Shown: positions 37,665 to 47,052, counted from the stretch's first letter. The stretch: 64,000 nt of DNA from Synechococcus sp. SP2 MAG (GCA_030756895.1 JAVBIX010000054.1:1-64000), one strand, 5' to 3'. Translations and numbers: made by a program. Notes: generated from the sequence alone by a model not told the origin.

Positions 37665-37832
37665 CTACTTAGATCGCTTATCGATGAGTTCAATCAGATG
37701 AGCATCATGTTTATCGCAAAAGTCAGAAACACACTGCCTAAGGATATGCCCTATAGACAAAGACTCTGTATAGCAAAGCAGCTTGAGCTTCTTATGAAGG
37801 TCATCATTCAACTCAAAAGTGATTCGTTTCAT
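37665..37832 (-). CDS. Ribbon-helix-helix-like small DNA-binding protein
   Basis: A 55-residue ORF below the track's length limit. MKRITFELNDDLHKKLKLLC gives the N-terminal beta strand and first helix, and SLSIGHILRQCVSDFCDKH the second helix of an Arc/MetJ/CopG-type fold. It lies about 200 bases after the downstream AraC gene on the same strand and before a hairpin terminator. A role as a third regulator of the island is inference. It may correspond to one of the small unknown ORFs noted in published CA4 islands; this could not be checked. Confidence 0.65.
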   Translation of the reverse strand: MKRITFELNDDLHKKLKLLCYTESLSIGHILRQCVSDFCDKHDAHLIELIDKRSK

Positions 37833-38030
37833 TCTTTATGAAAATACATTTTCCAAAAGCCTGAGAGAATGATCCCATATATCTTCCGAATTCTACTCTT
37901 TTTGGTAAGAATCGGATAGGCGCAAAAAAATCTTAATTTTTCCTATGGCTTTAAGCTTGGGGCCAAAACCCATGATCTTCATGCTGAATTTATCATCCAT
38001 GCAGAGCAAATCTAAAAGCTTTTCGCCTAT

Positions 38031-38987
38031 TTACAAAAGCTTGGAGCGCTTAAGCGTTTGGCTTGGTAGCTCTCCAAAATTAGTGAAGTACCTTCTTGAA
38101 AATCTACCTTGATGTTTAAATCCAAAACGTATCGCTATTTCACGGATAGTATTATTGTCAAAATTTGATGTCGAAGAATGATAAATCATTGATCTTCTTG
38201 CTTCTTCAAGTCTTACCTGCGTCATCATTTCTATGATTCCCATGCCAAAATAATCTTGACATGTTCTGTATAGAGAAGCTTGGCCTACATTCAATTGCTG
38301 ACAAACATCCAACAATGACATTGGTGTGCTCATTTTGTCAGGATCATGAGAAAGAGTAACAATCTCGCCAAGCAACCTCTGATTCTTCACCTGTTTCTTT
38401 TTATACAACTTATGACTACCTTCTTCAAGACAGATAGTAATTAAGTCGTAGTATTTAGATGGATTTAGAATTCCTCTAACAAGATCCCTACGGGCCAGTC
38501 TACGTAATTGAGAAAAAGCTTCATGATCAATTATCAAGCCAATAGATTCACTTAAATTAGCAATTGCTTGACTTGCTTTACATTCTTGAAGCTTATTGAG
38601 TAGTGTTTTCTTGTCCAACATACACGCAGTTGAAGAGCATGATTCTGAATATTTTCCCCATGAGTCGCCTGGATTTGAATGAAAAGTATTAAAACCTCCA
38701 AGACTATTATCATTCATATCAAAACCTTCGCAATATCCAAAAGGATAATTTGCTTTACGCGTTGATGTAATCCAATTAAAATCGACGGACCAACTTGTGC
38801 CCCATCCTTCGTATAAAAGAGGCTTGGATGCACTGATCTCAGCTATAGCTATTCCAGAAGATTTTTGATGCGCCATAGAATAACTACCCTCACCACTTTC
38901 CAGTTGTGTAATTTTTGTGACTTGACCATATTCCTGAAGAGTCTCAGACAATTGCAATGGATCTGTATAGGAAAATTTGATGTTCAT
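38031..38987 (-). CDS. FciA/FciB-type AraC-family regulator (downstream member)
   Basis: 318 residues. The N-terminal 200 residues are a sensor-like domain of unknown ligand. The C-terminus is an AraC helix-turn-helix pair (MSLLDVCQQLNVGQASLYRT, then TIREIAIRFGFKHQGRFSRR, YFTNFGELPSQTLKRSK). The two Fci regulators control CA4: one activates and the other represses the blue-light programme, including the lyase gene. It overlaps the upstream paralogue by four bases (ATGA). Which of the two is FciA cannot be settled here. Confidence 0.8.
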   Translation of the reverse strand: MNIKFSYTDPLQLSETLQEYGQVTKITQLESGEGSYSMAHQKSSGIAIAEISASKPLLYEGWGTSWSVDFNWITSTRKANYPFGYCEGFDMNDNSLGGFNTFHSNPGDSWGKYSESCSSTACMLDKKTLLNKLQECKASQAIANLSESIGLIIDHEAFSQLRRLARRDLVRGILNPSKYYDLITICLEEGSHKLYKKKQVKNQRLLGEIVTLSHDPDKMSTPMSLLDVCQQLNVGQASLYRTCQDYFGMGIIEMMTQVRLEEARRSMIYHSSTSNFDNNTIREIAIRFGFKHQGRFSRRYFTNFGELPSQTLKRSKLL

Positions 38988-40018
38988 GACATACTTCCTC
39001 TACGCAAATCAGAAACAAGAACACTCATCTTGCTTGACTTGTCAATTGTGTCTTCTGGACTCTCTAGAAAAGTCTTAAAGTAAAGACGTTGAAAAGAATT
39101 CCAATTTTTAAAACCATAATACAAAGCATTATGCTGCTTAGTAAATTGCTTCAAACCACGGGGGACATGTGGGTTTAGATATGACTTTTTGACTTGTTCT
39201 AGACGTATACTTTTAATTAGATCAAGAATATTCATATTAAAGGTCGATCTACAGACCTGGCCTACAGATTCTTGCTCAGAGTTCAAGTATTTAGTAATTT
39301 CTCCTATCGTCAAAGGTGGCAAGCCAGCTCTGTCTTCATGTAATAACTTAACAAGGTCTTCTATTAGTTCAGTTGATTCAGATCTCTCGGTAATGTGATT
39401 CTGTGGCTCGCAAGAATCCTCTAGAGTTGCAATAGCTAAATCATAAAACCCACCAGCTGTAGTTATTCCCTTAGCAAAATGCTTTTCAAACAATTTCTTC
39501 AGCTGAATACTAGAAGTACTGTTCGAATCAATACCAATGCATTCTTCAATCCTTGCGTATGCATTGTAAGCATTCATCTCATCAATTTTTTCTTTCAATA
39601 TTTTCCACTTCAGGCTCATGCAGCAGAGGATAGTGTTTGCACCAACGATATCCCATGTATTGCCACCAGTTTTATTTAAGCGATTAAATCCTGCTATGCT
39701 TAAATCTTTCATCTTATGACCACTAATGATAGTGTTGCCGCTTGGCTTTTCCCCTAGATTATTTATCCAGCAAAATGCAATTGAATTTTGATTGGCTTCT
39801 TCTTCATAAAGTAGTGTTTGATTAGACTTGAAAATTTCAAGATGAACATTATTGATAGGCGCACAGATTGAACTCGTTTGCAATTCACCTTTGCTTAATT
39901 GGGTGATATTGCAAGAAAAATTAGACGTCGAGTAATATTCATTATAGTGATTCTTGCAATACGTTTCCATTCCAAGCAAGTTACTGAAAACATATTCTTT
40001 TGCCTTCCTTGCCTTCAT
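38984..40018 (-). CDS. FciA/FciB-type AraC-family regulator (upstream member)
   Basis: 344 residues, paralogous to the next gene, sharing features such as SIAGFNRLNKTGGNTWDIVG with GGFNTFHSNPGDSWGKY. The C-terminal AraC region is present (LTIGEITKYLNSEQESVGQV, then LDLIKSIRLEQVKKSYLNP and YYGFKNWNSFQRLYFKTFLE) but the second helix-turn-helix is less typical. It is first in the operon, divergent from the Nif11 gene. AT-rich codon use differs from the neighbouring housekeeping genes. Both members together match the FciA/FciB pair. Confidence 0.78.
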   Translation of the reverse strand: MKARKAKEYVFSNLLGMETYCKNHYNEYYSTSNFSCNITQLSKGELQTSSICAPINNVHLEIFKSNQTLLYEEEANQNSIAFCWINNLGEKPSGNTIISGHKMKDLSIAGFNRLNKTGGNTWDIVGANTILCCMSLKWKILKEKIDEMNAYNAYARIEECIGIDSNSTSSIQLKKLFEKHFAKGITTAGGFYDLAIATLEDSCEPQNHITERSESTELIEDLVKLLHEDRAGLPPLTIGEITKYLNSEQESVGQVCRSTFNMNILDLIKSIRLEQVKKSYLNPHVPRGLKQFTKQHNALYYGFKNWNSFQRLYFKTFLESPEDTIDKSSKMSVLVSDLRRGSMS

Positions 40019-40341
40019 CTGACTAATGCCTTGGTGTGATTTTTCAAAAAATCAAGCAAGTAGAAATCATAATCTCTATTCGCTTTTTACTGAGAGATTG
40101 TTAGGTTCTATGACATTTGAGCTTTAAACCAGTGGGCTCTTGAACGCATAGAGCTCGCGCAAACAATCCCAATGCAATAATTATTTACAAGCCGTCACGG
40201 CAAAGCCTCTTGCAAGATTCACAAAACCGAAAATTCATATTTGCAATTTCTGCATTGTACTCAATATTATTTGCTGTAAGTATGATTTTACCTCAATTCT
40301 AAGTTGATGCAGGGTATAAATCGAGTAGAGATCATTATGCT
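40019..40341. promoter_or_regulatory. Divergent promoter region of the CA4 island
   Basis: About 320 AT-rich bases between the oppositely transcribed regulator pair and Nif11 gene. A TATAAA at about 40315 lies a short distance before the Nif11 ATG and could be its -10 box. Binding sites for the AraC proteins would be expected here, but no clear direct repeats were picked out by eye. Confidence 0.45.
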
Positions 40342-40665
40342 ATGTCTAAGTCTCAATTACATGCATTCATTGATCGAGCACGTAGTGACGAGCAATTTCG
40401 TTCTCGGCTTTCATCAATGAATCCAAAACAGATCGTAGAATTTGCCGCAGAGAGTGGCTTTAATTTTTCAGATGAAATCAAAGGGAGATTTATCAATCGA
40501 TGGAAAGGAGTATATTTTTGCCCCCAAGCTATTGAAGTTGGAATCCTATGCCCTGGATTAGTACCAGCTGGCTATAAAAATCTTCTTCACTATTCTCAAT
40601 CTACGTGCAGTTCTTCAAACCTTAAGGAAGAAGAGCATGATTTCAGAGCCGGCGGTGTTTATTAG
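40342..40665 (+). CDS. Nif11-domain protein of the CA4 island
   Basis: 107 residues. The N-terminal half (LHAFIDRARSDEQFRSRLSS, then MNPKQIVEFAAESGFNFSDE) matches the Nif11 domain, known from leader peptides of ribosomal natural products and from standalone cyanobacterial proteins. The C-terminal half contains three cysteines but no double-glycine cleavage site followed by a core peptide. No modification enzyme is nearby. It may correspond to a small unknown gene (such as unk10) reported with fci genes; not verifiable here. Confidence 0.75.
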   Translation: MSKSQLHAFIDRARSDEQFRSRLSSMNPKQIVEFAAESGFNFSDEIKGRFINRWKGVYFCPQAIEVGILCPGLVPAGYKNLLHYSQSTCSSSNLKEEEHDFRAGGVY

Positions 40666-40979
40666 CCAAAACGATTGAATGGGCTTGTAAGACTATAAAC
40701 TGGTAGATCTTTTCTTTCTTGAAAGGGGATAATTCAAACAACCTAACAAATCGCAATGTGATTGAATCAATATGCAGTAGATTTTTGATCAATTGTAAAG
40801 GTCAGGGCCAATCCCTGCATGCAAAGGCGTGGCGTGAAAGAGGCTGCAATCAACGAAACAAATTAATCTCCCACTTAATCTCTCATGCAAGCGATCGTTC
40901 AAGAAGGTTTTCAATGCATTCATCAATCTCCTAACGACTCAATCACAAGCAAGCATTGCGATATTCTATCGTGCCTAAA
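40666..40979. other. Intergenic stretch at the right edge of the CA4 island
   Basis: About 310 bases between the Nif11 gene and the methyltransferase stop. The plus-strand ORF 40719..40934 shows no family features. No repeat or attachment site was recognised, so the right junction of the island is undefined. Confidence 0.45.
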
Positions 40980-41774
40980 CTAGCAATTAAAAGCCGCGGT
41001 CTTTTCCACGGGTTTATACACCCTTGTTGTAATCAATAGTGGGTGAAAGACTTCAAGAAAGTGCGACTGCAGCGTACGAAAAAAGCAATCAACAAGGTTG
41101 GGATCATCAAAGTGAAAAGGATATTCTCCTTTATGTCCTTTAAAGAAATACCAGTTTAATAAGGCCCGTCCTTCCTCATTCATGAATTCATGGAATTGCA
41201 TGAGCTGATCAGACGGATCAGGGAGATGTTCCAAGACATCAAGACAAACGACAGTGTCGAAACGTTGGCCGCTGAGATCTGCAAGATCACGATGAACCGA
41301 CATTTTTTGATCCAAACCAAGAGCTAGAGCCCTAGACCAGACGAAAGCCCTGTTTTGTGGATTCAAATCTACAAAATGAACGCGATCAACTGAATCCAAT
41401 GCCGCTGCCGCTAAGGCATGCGTACCAATCCCTCCTCCAAAATCAAGGACGGTGCCTCGAGCAAAATCCTCCTGCAAACGCAGCGTGTCAGCGATGTAGT
41501 CAGAGCTGCTGAGATGCCAAGCCGCCAATTCAAAAAGATGCCCCGTTCCCACGGTGGTCTCGTAAAACTCAGTGGCTTGATCTGCTTGAAAAGCACCAGG
41601 ATGCAGTGCGGCTAAATCATCCTTCCCATCCGGTAGGCGCTCATCCACTTGCTCCAGCGTGAGCTGAAGATGTTGAGCCAAATGGTCACGAACAGAAAAG
41701 CCACTGTCCAAGAAGGTCTCGATGTCTACGCGGGGAGAATTGCTCAGGCTTTGCATCTTCTGCCGGTCGGACAT
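40980..41774 (-). CDS. SAM-dependent class I methyltransferase
   Basis: From ATG 41774, about 264 residues. GTVLDFGGGIGTHALAAAAL is the SAM-binding motif I, VHFVDLNPQNRAF motif II and DTVVCLDVLEHLPDPSDQLM the VLEH-type motif typical of methyltransferase-11/UbiG-like enzymes. The substrate is unknown. The longer track start would run into the divergent truB region. Confidence 0.85.
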   Translation of the reverse strand: MSDRQKMQSLSNSPRVDIETFLDSGFSVRDHLAQHLQLTLEQVDERLPDGKDDLAALHPGAFQADQATEFYETTVGTGHLFELAAWHLSSSDYIADTLRLQEDFARGTVLDFGGGIGTHALAAAALDSVDRVHFVDLNPQNRAFVWSRALALGLDQKMSVHRDLADLSGQRFDTVVCLDVLEHLPDPSDQLMQFHEFMNEEGRALLNWYFFKGHKGEYPFHFDDPNLVDCFFRTLQSHFLEVFHPLLITTRVYKPVEKTAAFNC

Positions 41775-41830
41775 CGTCAATGTAGGTGCAGGCCGGATGC
41801 CACATTCAGAACAACTGCCACTGGAATCCC

Positions 41831-42724
41831 TTGGATGCACCACTCGGCTTCGTGGTGATCGATAAGCCCTCAGGTCTCACCTCCCACGACTGCGTGAGCC
41901 GGATGCGTCGCGTGCTTCAAACCAAAAGAGTGGGTCACGGAGGCACCCTGGACCCAGCCGTAACAGGCGTTCTGCCGATTGCCGTGGGCCAGGCCACCCG
42001 ACTACTTCCCTACCTGCCAGGAGAGAAAACCTATCGCGGTGTAATCCAGCTGGGGACCAGCACCAGCACCGATGACCTGCAGGGAGAGGTCGTTACGGTT
42101 CAGGAATGGCCTCGTTTAAGCCTGGAAGAGATGGATCAGGCCCTCAATCCATTCCGCGGCAGCATCGAACAGTGCCCGCCGCAAGTTTCGGCGGTTCACG
42201 TGAACGGCGAACGCGCCTATGCCAAGGCCCGCCGCGGTGAAGTAATGGACTTACCGGCCCGCAGTGTGACGATCCATTCCGTTTCTCTCGAACAGTGGGA
42301 TTCAGAGCAAGGCAAGCTCACCCTTGAGGTGCACTGCTCGGCTGGCACCTACATCCGTTCGCTGGCCAGAGATCTTGGCCAGGTCCTCGGATGCGGCGGC
42401 TGTCTTGACTGGCTGCGGCGCACCCAAGCGCTGGGATTCATAGAGACCGATGCGATCGCCTTGCCATTGCATCCCAATGAACAGCGCTCTCCAGCGATAG
42501 AGCCACTCACTCTCATCCCTCCCCAACTCGCCCTAACCCATCTACCAATCCGAACGCTCTCCGAGCTCGAACGGATCGACTGGAGCTGCGGACGCATAAT
42601 TTCCCATCAAAATGGTGATGGGCCCACTGTTGTTCTCAGTGAAGACAACATCATGCTGGGCATTGGAATCGCCAACAGCGAAGACCAGCTCAGACCCAAG
42701 GTCGTGTTTGAAGCGCGCGGCTGA
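41831..42724 (+). CDS. truB: tRNA pseudouridine-55 synthase
   Basis: About 297 residues, apparently from a [23 protein letters not shown] and [20 protein letters not shown] (catalytic Asp) are TruB signatures, with [17 protein letters not shown] further on. It makes pseudouridine 55 in the T loop of tRNAs. The upstream ORF-track start (41786) overlaps the divergent methyltransferase promoter. yebC follows closely. Confidence 0.94.
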   Translation: MDAPLGFVVIDKPSGLTSHDCVSRMRRVLQTKRVGHGGTLDPAVTGVLPIAVGQATRLLPYLPGEKTYRGVIQLGTSTSTDDLQGEVVTVQEWPRLSLEEMDQALNPFRGSIEQCPPQVSAVHVNGERAYAKARRGEVMDLPARSVTIHSVSLEQWDSEQGKLTLEVHCSAGTYIRSLARDLGQVLGCGGCLDWLRRTQALGFIETDAIALPLHPNEQRSPAIEPLTLIPPQLALTHLPIRTLSELERIDWSCGRIISHQNGDGPTVVLSEDNIMLGIGIANSEDQLRPKVVFEARG

Positions 42725-42741
42725 TCCCTCTCCTGCTCCCT

Positions 42742-43488
42742 ATGGCCGGCCACAGCAAATGGTCTCAAATCAAACGCACCAAAGCGGTGGTGGATGGAAA
42801 GCGAGGTGCCCTTTTCACCAGGCTTGGGCGCGAAATCACCGTGGCCGCTCGCAACGGATCTGACCCAAACGGTAATTTTCAACTGCGCACAGCAATCACC
42901 AAAGCGCGGTCGGCAGGATTACCAGCAGGCAATATTGAGCGGGCTATTGCCAAAGGATCGGGCCTAGGGGAAGCAGGCTCCAGCCTGGAATTGGTTCGCT
43001 ACGAGGGGTATGGCCCTGAGGGCATAGCTGTCCTTGTAGAAGCACTCAGCGACAACCGCAACCGCACGGCAGCCGAGATGCGCCTTGCCTTCAGCAAGCA
43101 CGGCGGGAAGCTCGGAGAAACTGGTTGCGTGAGTTATCTCTTTCAACATCGCAGCGAGGTGCGACTCGAGGGACATTGCGAAGAAGAGCCTCTCTTGGAA
43201 AATCTTCTCGAACTCGATGCAGAGGGGTATGTACTACTGAGCGATGGCAGCACCATGGTTCATGGCGGCTATGAAGCTCTCGAACAGCTTCAACAGGGGC
43301 TACATGATCATGGCTGGACCGTATTGGATTGGGAGCACTGCTGGCATCCCCTCGCGCTGGTGGAGATCCATGACCCACAGCTTGCAGAAACCTGCCAACG
43401 CTTACAAGAAGCCTTGGAATCGCTGGATGACGTTTGCAGCGTAAGCACCAACCTTGTACCAATCAAGGAAACTATAAAATTGGAATAA
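42742..43488 (+). CDS. yebC: YebC/PmpR-family protein
   Basis: 248 residues with the classic start [20 protein letters not shown] and [37 protein letters not shown] follows. The family includes DNA-binding regulators and ribosome-associated factors that help translate proline stretches. Just downstream of truB, probably co-transcribed. Confidence 0.94.
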   Translation: MAGHSKWSQIKRTKAVVDGKRGALFTRLGREITVAARNGSDPNGNFQLRTAITKARSAGLPAGNIERAIAKGSGLGEAGSSLELVRYEGYGPEGIAVLVEALSDNRNRTAAEMRLAFSKHGGKLGETGCVSYLFQHRSEVRLEGHCEEEPLLENLLELDAEGYVLLSDGSTMVHGGYEALEQLQQGLHDHGWTVLDWEHCWHPLALVEIHDPQLAETCQRLQEALESLDDVCSVSTNLVPIKETIKLE

Positions 43489-43550
43489 ACCTATTTATCA
43501 ACAACCATTGACAATTAATACCGGCAATTCATTCCTTAAGAGAGACAAAA

Positions 43551-44441
43551 TCAGTGAACTCGTTTGCCCACAGTGTCGTCATAGGCATCAAAGTTCACCA
43601 AAGCCTTGAGATCAGAAAAACTGAGCATTCTCTCGGGAGTTTTTCCTGCCTGAAGATCCATCACAGCTTGCCGCATGGCAAACGCTGCAGATGCAAGAAG
43701 GGTGAGCGGATAGGCCACTAAGTGGAAACCCATGGCTCGAAGCTCTTCAGGCGAAAGCAACGGGGTCACCCCACCCTCCAACATATTTGCCATCCGCTTT
43801 CCAGGAACCTCATTGCAGAAGCGCAGCATCTCTTCTGCTGAGCGTGGGGCTTCTAAAAACAGCACATCGGCGCCGAGATCGGCAAAGGCCTTCAATCGCC
43901 AAAGCGCTTCATCGAGTGCACGATGCTCTCCGTAGCGTTGCGCGAACGCCGATCGTGCGTCGGTTCTCGCCACGATCACGAGATCAGCACCCTGGCGGCG
44001 AGCTTCAACGGCAGCACTAATCCGCTCGATCGCAACATCACGGTCCACAACCTGCTTTACCCCGGTGTGTCCACAGCGTTTGGGAGAGACCTGATCTTCA
44101 AGCATGATCCCGGCAAAACCTGCCTGCTTGAACTGGTGCATGGTGCGCTGCACATTGGCTGCATTGCCATGGCCTGTATCACCATCACCGATCACTGGAA
44201 TCGAAACGGCATCGCAGAGCTGACGACCTTGATCCAGCATTTCTGTCACCGTGAGCAGGCCCGTATCAGGCAAACCAGCACGCGCTGCTGCCACGGAGAA
44301 CCCACTCATAAACGTGAGCGGGCAACCCGCTTGTTCCACAATCCTTGCCGATAAGGCATCAAAACAGCAGGGCATCACGTGACAGAACTCTTGCGACAAC
44401 AACGCACGTAAGTTGGCGGCGGCACCTGCTGCTGGGGTCAA
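43551..44441 (-). CDS. Isocitrate lyase/PEP mutase family enzyme
   Basis: 296 residues, alpha/beta barrel. SIPVIGDGDTGHGNAANVQR gives the Mg-binding region, GIMLEDQVSPKRCGHTG the active-site loop (KRCGH), and VIVARTDARSAF a conserved barrel strand. Family members include 2-methylisocitrate lyase, oxaloacetate decarboxylase and carboxyphosphonoenolpyruvate mutase. No prpC/prpD or phosphonate gene is nearby, so the reaction is unresolved. Confidence 0.87.
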   Translation of the reverse strand: MTPAAGAAANLRALLSQEFCHVMPCCFDALSARIVEQAGCPLTFMSGFSVAAARAGLPDTGLLTVTEMLDQGRQLCDAVSIPVIGDGDTGHGNAANVQRTMHQFKQAGFAGIMLEDQVSPKRCGHTGVKQVVDRDVAIERISAAVEARRQGADLVIVARTDARSAFAQRYGEHRALDEALWRLKAFADLGADVLFLEAPRSAEEMLRFCNEVPGKRMANMLEGGVTPLLSPEELRAMGFHLVAYPLTLLASAAFAMRQAVMDLQAGKTPERMLSFSDLKALVNFDAYDDTVGKRVH

Positions 44442-44748
44442 GATTCAAAGTCCTCCATATGCATGATTAGGAGCGGAAAGCAAACAAGAAAAGCAAATGA
44501 GTTCTGGCTAGCTATTCGTTGCCAGAAGCTGCAACCAAAAGCAAGCTCCAAGACGTTCCATCTCGTACTTTAGGAAGCGATGCTTCCGAGGCTCATACTG
44601 AACGGGAAAGTACAGAAAACCCCTCGGAGCTCAGTGAAAGCCAACAAACGAATCGATCAGGTCCAAATCATAAACTCAATCCTAGTTTAAAAATAATCGG
44701 AGGCCACACATCACAAGCAAAAAACTAATCACAAGCCACGATTTAATC
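44442..44748. other. Intergenic stretch before the acyltransferase
   Basis: About 300 bases. A hydrophilic, low-complexity ORF from a TTG (44519..44728) ends 20 bases before the acyltransferase; it is not accepted as a gene. The region starts a second AT-rich accessory stretch. Confidence 0.4.
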
Positions 44749-45888
44749 ATGAACAGCGGGGCTATCAGCAAAAAAGACAGGCTGGTGTTTTTAGATCAAA
44801 TCAAAGCCATAATGATAGCCCTGGTAATTGCAACTCATACAATACTGGTTGGCACACTATTCTCAAATGATCTCAAACAGATCATTGAGTCAGCGCCTAA
44901 CTACGAAGCAATAAGCTTTTGGTTTGGCTGGATCTGTAATACCTTTTACATGAACATTTTATTCCTAATCTCAGGATACCTGGTACCAAATTCAGTACAC
45001 AAACGAGGAGTCGCGAGCTATGCCAGACACCGATTGCTCCGACTAGGAATTCCTCTTATTATTGCAATTGTTCTACTAAATAACATAACACCATTCGCAG
45101 GAATGTTCATTCCAAATAGCACTGTATTCGGGCAGGAATTTAGCAATCTTCCGCTAAACAGAATTGGGCCACAATGGTTCATTTTAGTACTCATAATATT
45201 TAATGCGATATACTGCTGCTGGGCTTTTATTCGAAGAAAAGAATTTACAATTGACAACACAAAACCCGTACCCGGCTGGCGATCTTGGCTTATCAGCGCT
45301 TCAATTCTAGGGGTACTAGAGCTAATGATGGGTCACTTTACTGGCTTTTGGGCTGACTTAAAAGACTCAAATCTTGATGGACTTGGTTATCAAGGAATGC
45401 ACATCTGGACATATGGTTTTTTATTCTTTATTGGCTGCAAGGCAGCATCACATAGATGGCTAGAACGGATTAACAAGCGCCTCGCATTAACATGGCTTCG
45501 CCTCTCACTCGTGCTTACACTTGCCCTGCTGGCTTCCAACTATTCAGCATTTCTAGCGGCCCCTAACAAGGTTTCCTTAGAACTTATCACGCCATTGATG
45601 ACATTTTTAACGCCACTCATTGGTTGGGGATTTATCGCTGCAATTTTAACTTGGAGTCAAGCCAATGAACAGTTGGATAGCGATTGGCTAACAAAAGCAG
45701 GCAATGACAGTTTTGGCGCCTATTTAATCCATATACCACTCCTTGCTGGAGCAATGGTTACCTTTTACTTACTAGGAATAAAGAACATATGGGTACTTGG
45801 ATTAGGTTCAACATCAATAGCTATCCTCTTATCATTTGCTGCAAGCCATCAGCTGCGAAAAATTCAGGTCATTAGGCAGATCATTTGA
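44749..45888 (+). CDS. Acyltransferase-3 family membrane protein
   Basis: 379 residues, about ten membrane helices. RLVFLDQIKAIMIALVIATH is the family's opening (D-x-x-K/R-x, then His), and ISGYLVPNSVHKRGVASYAR, then HRLLRLGIPLIIAI, matches the R-rich loop. These enzymes O-acetylate or otherwise acylate surface polysaccharides. AT-rich and isolated, with no polysaccharide cluster around it. Confidence 0.85.
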   Translation: MNSGAISKKDRLVFLDQIKAIMIALVIATHTILVGTLFSNDLKQIIESAPNYEAISFWFGWICNTFYMNILFLISGYLVPNSVHKRGVASYARHRLLRLGIPLIIAIVLLNNITPFAGMFIPNSTVFGQEFSNLPLNRIGPQWFILVLIIFNAIYCCWAFIRRKEFTIDNTKPVPGWRSWLISASILGVLELMMGHFTGFWADLKDSNLDGLGYQGMHIWTYGFLFFIGCKAASHRWLERINKRLALTWLRLSLVLTLALLASNYSAFLAAPNKVSLELITPLMTFLTPLIGWGFIAAILTWSQANEQLDSDWLTKAGNDSFGAYLIHIPLLAGAMVTFYLLGIKNIWVLGLGSTSIAILLSFAASHQLRKIQVIRQII

Positions 45889-46006
45889 CAGCTATTCAGG
45901 CAGGAGCACGCGCTACAGCTAAAACATATAACTAGGGCGTAAGAGTGGTATCACAGACTACACAATACCCCGTGTAAAATAGAGAAGTCTCCATTGAACA
46001 GTATTC

Positions 46007-46279
46007 ATGACATTCTTGATGCATTGGACATTCAAAACTGGATATCATGCAATTGCAGCTAAAAAGTTTTTATCAACAGGTGCGCCATTCCCGGAATGCA
46101 AATCATGGAAGCGGCTTCATGGGCCTGGCTCAGTAGAAGGTTGGATTTTGGTGGAAGCAGATAATGCTGATGCTTGCTACGAACATGCAGCTGAGTGGGC
46201 CGAATACTTGGATTGGGAGGTGACGCCTGTCCTAACTGACGATCAGGCAGGTTCTTTTATGGCCAAGGTTTACAGCTAA
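46007..46279 (+). CDS. DUF3303-family small protein
   Basis: 90 residues beginning MTFLMHWTFKTGYHAIAAKK, with ADNADACYEHAAEWAEYLDW and ending in a VTPVLTDDQAG segment. This matches DUF3303, a small ferredoxin-like alpha-beta fold common in marine picocyanobacteria. Function unknown. A long structured hairpin with a T-tract follows. Confidence 0.78.
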   Translation: MTFLMHWTFKTGYHAIAAKKFLSTGAPFPECKSWKRLHGPGSVEGWILVEADNADACYEHAAEWAEYLDWEVTPVLTDDQAGSFMAKVYS

Positions 46280-46284
46280 TCTCA

Positions 46285-46371
46285 GTACCGAGGATGGAAC
46301 TCCCGCCAGCAGCAGGGATTCTGCTGGTGGCGGGCTCAAGTCCTTCCAAGGTACCTCCACTAAATTTTTTT
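46285..46371 (+). terminator. Extended hairpin with T-tract downstream of DUF3303
   Basis: A long imperfect hairpin: outer GTACC/GGTAC, an imperfect middle (GGATGGAACT with AAGTCCTTCC), and a strong inner stem CCCGCCAGCAG with CTGCTGGTGGCGGG. About 10 bases later comes TTTTTTT. It acts at least as a terminator. It is unusually long (about 70 bases) and could be a small structured RNA. Confidence 0.6.
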
Positions 46372-46469
46372 AGCCTTCACAAGATTTTTACACTAACATT
46401 AAATATGCTGGCAAAAAGTATTAAAATTGCAGCCAACATCAAAGTCAATATCTTTTCAAAGACAAGCAA

Positions 46470-46928
46470 ATGAAACAAACTTTTGTCCGCGTTTCTTTAA
46501 TTCTTGCGTCATCGCTGTTGTGGCCATCACTTGCAAAAAGTCACGACGAGCACTTATCAAGCCATGGGGTCAAAATTGAAGAACTAGCTGACTCCACCAA
46601 AATGTGGGATGGCAATATATTACCGAATTATCCTGCTGGACAGCCCAAGATCAAAATCCTTCGGATTCACATACCAAGCGGAGTGACCTTGCAGTGGCAC
46701 TACCATCCAGTGATCAATGCAGCCGTTATTTTAAAGGGAACACTGGAACTGAAATTAAAAGATGGTACCCAAAAAATATACCAAAAAGGCGAAGCACTGA
46801 TTGAAGTTGTCAATGTGATTCATACCGGGAAAGCATTAGGGACAACAGATATAGATCTAATTGTGTTCTATGCAGGAGAGAAGGCAACACCAACAACAGT
46901 TCTCGCTGCCCCCCATATCAATCCATAG
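46470..46928 (+). CDS. Exported cupin-domain protein
   Basis: 152 residues with a signal peptide (VRVSLILASSLLWPSLAKS), then one cupin barrel: VTLQWHYHPVINAAVILKGT carries the HxH metal ligands and EALIEVVNVIHTG the last His. No enzyme partner is adjacent. A metal-binding periplasmic cupin of unknown function. Confidence 0.83.
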   Translation: MKQTFVRVSLILASSLLWPSLAKSHDEHLSSHGVKIEELADSTKMWDGNILPNYPAGQPKIKILRIHIPSGVTLQWHYHPVINAAVILKGTLELKLKDGTQKIYQKGEALIEVVNVIHTGKALGTTDIDLIVFYAGEKATPTTVLAAPHINP

Positions 46929-47052
46929 AAGTATTAGTAAGCAAGCATCCACAACACTCTGCTTATGCCTAGACAAAAGCAACCAACCCACTAAAAATTA
47001 GACAGTTCATAGAACCAACAAATTGAATAACATTGCCTCATCATGAACTTCA

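Noticed and set aside
40342-40665. Nif11 protein as a precursor peptide of a natural product
   Set aside because: No GG-type cleavage site with core peptide and no lanthionine synthetase, cyclase or transporter nearby.
40719-40934. 71-residue plus-strand ORF after the Nif11 gene
   Set aside because: Irregular composition and no family features; overlaps the probable island junction.
44519-44728. Hydrophilic 69-residue ORF from TTG
   Set aside because: Low-complexity Ser/Glu/Asn composition, no ribosome-binding site recognised, no family match.
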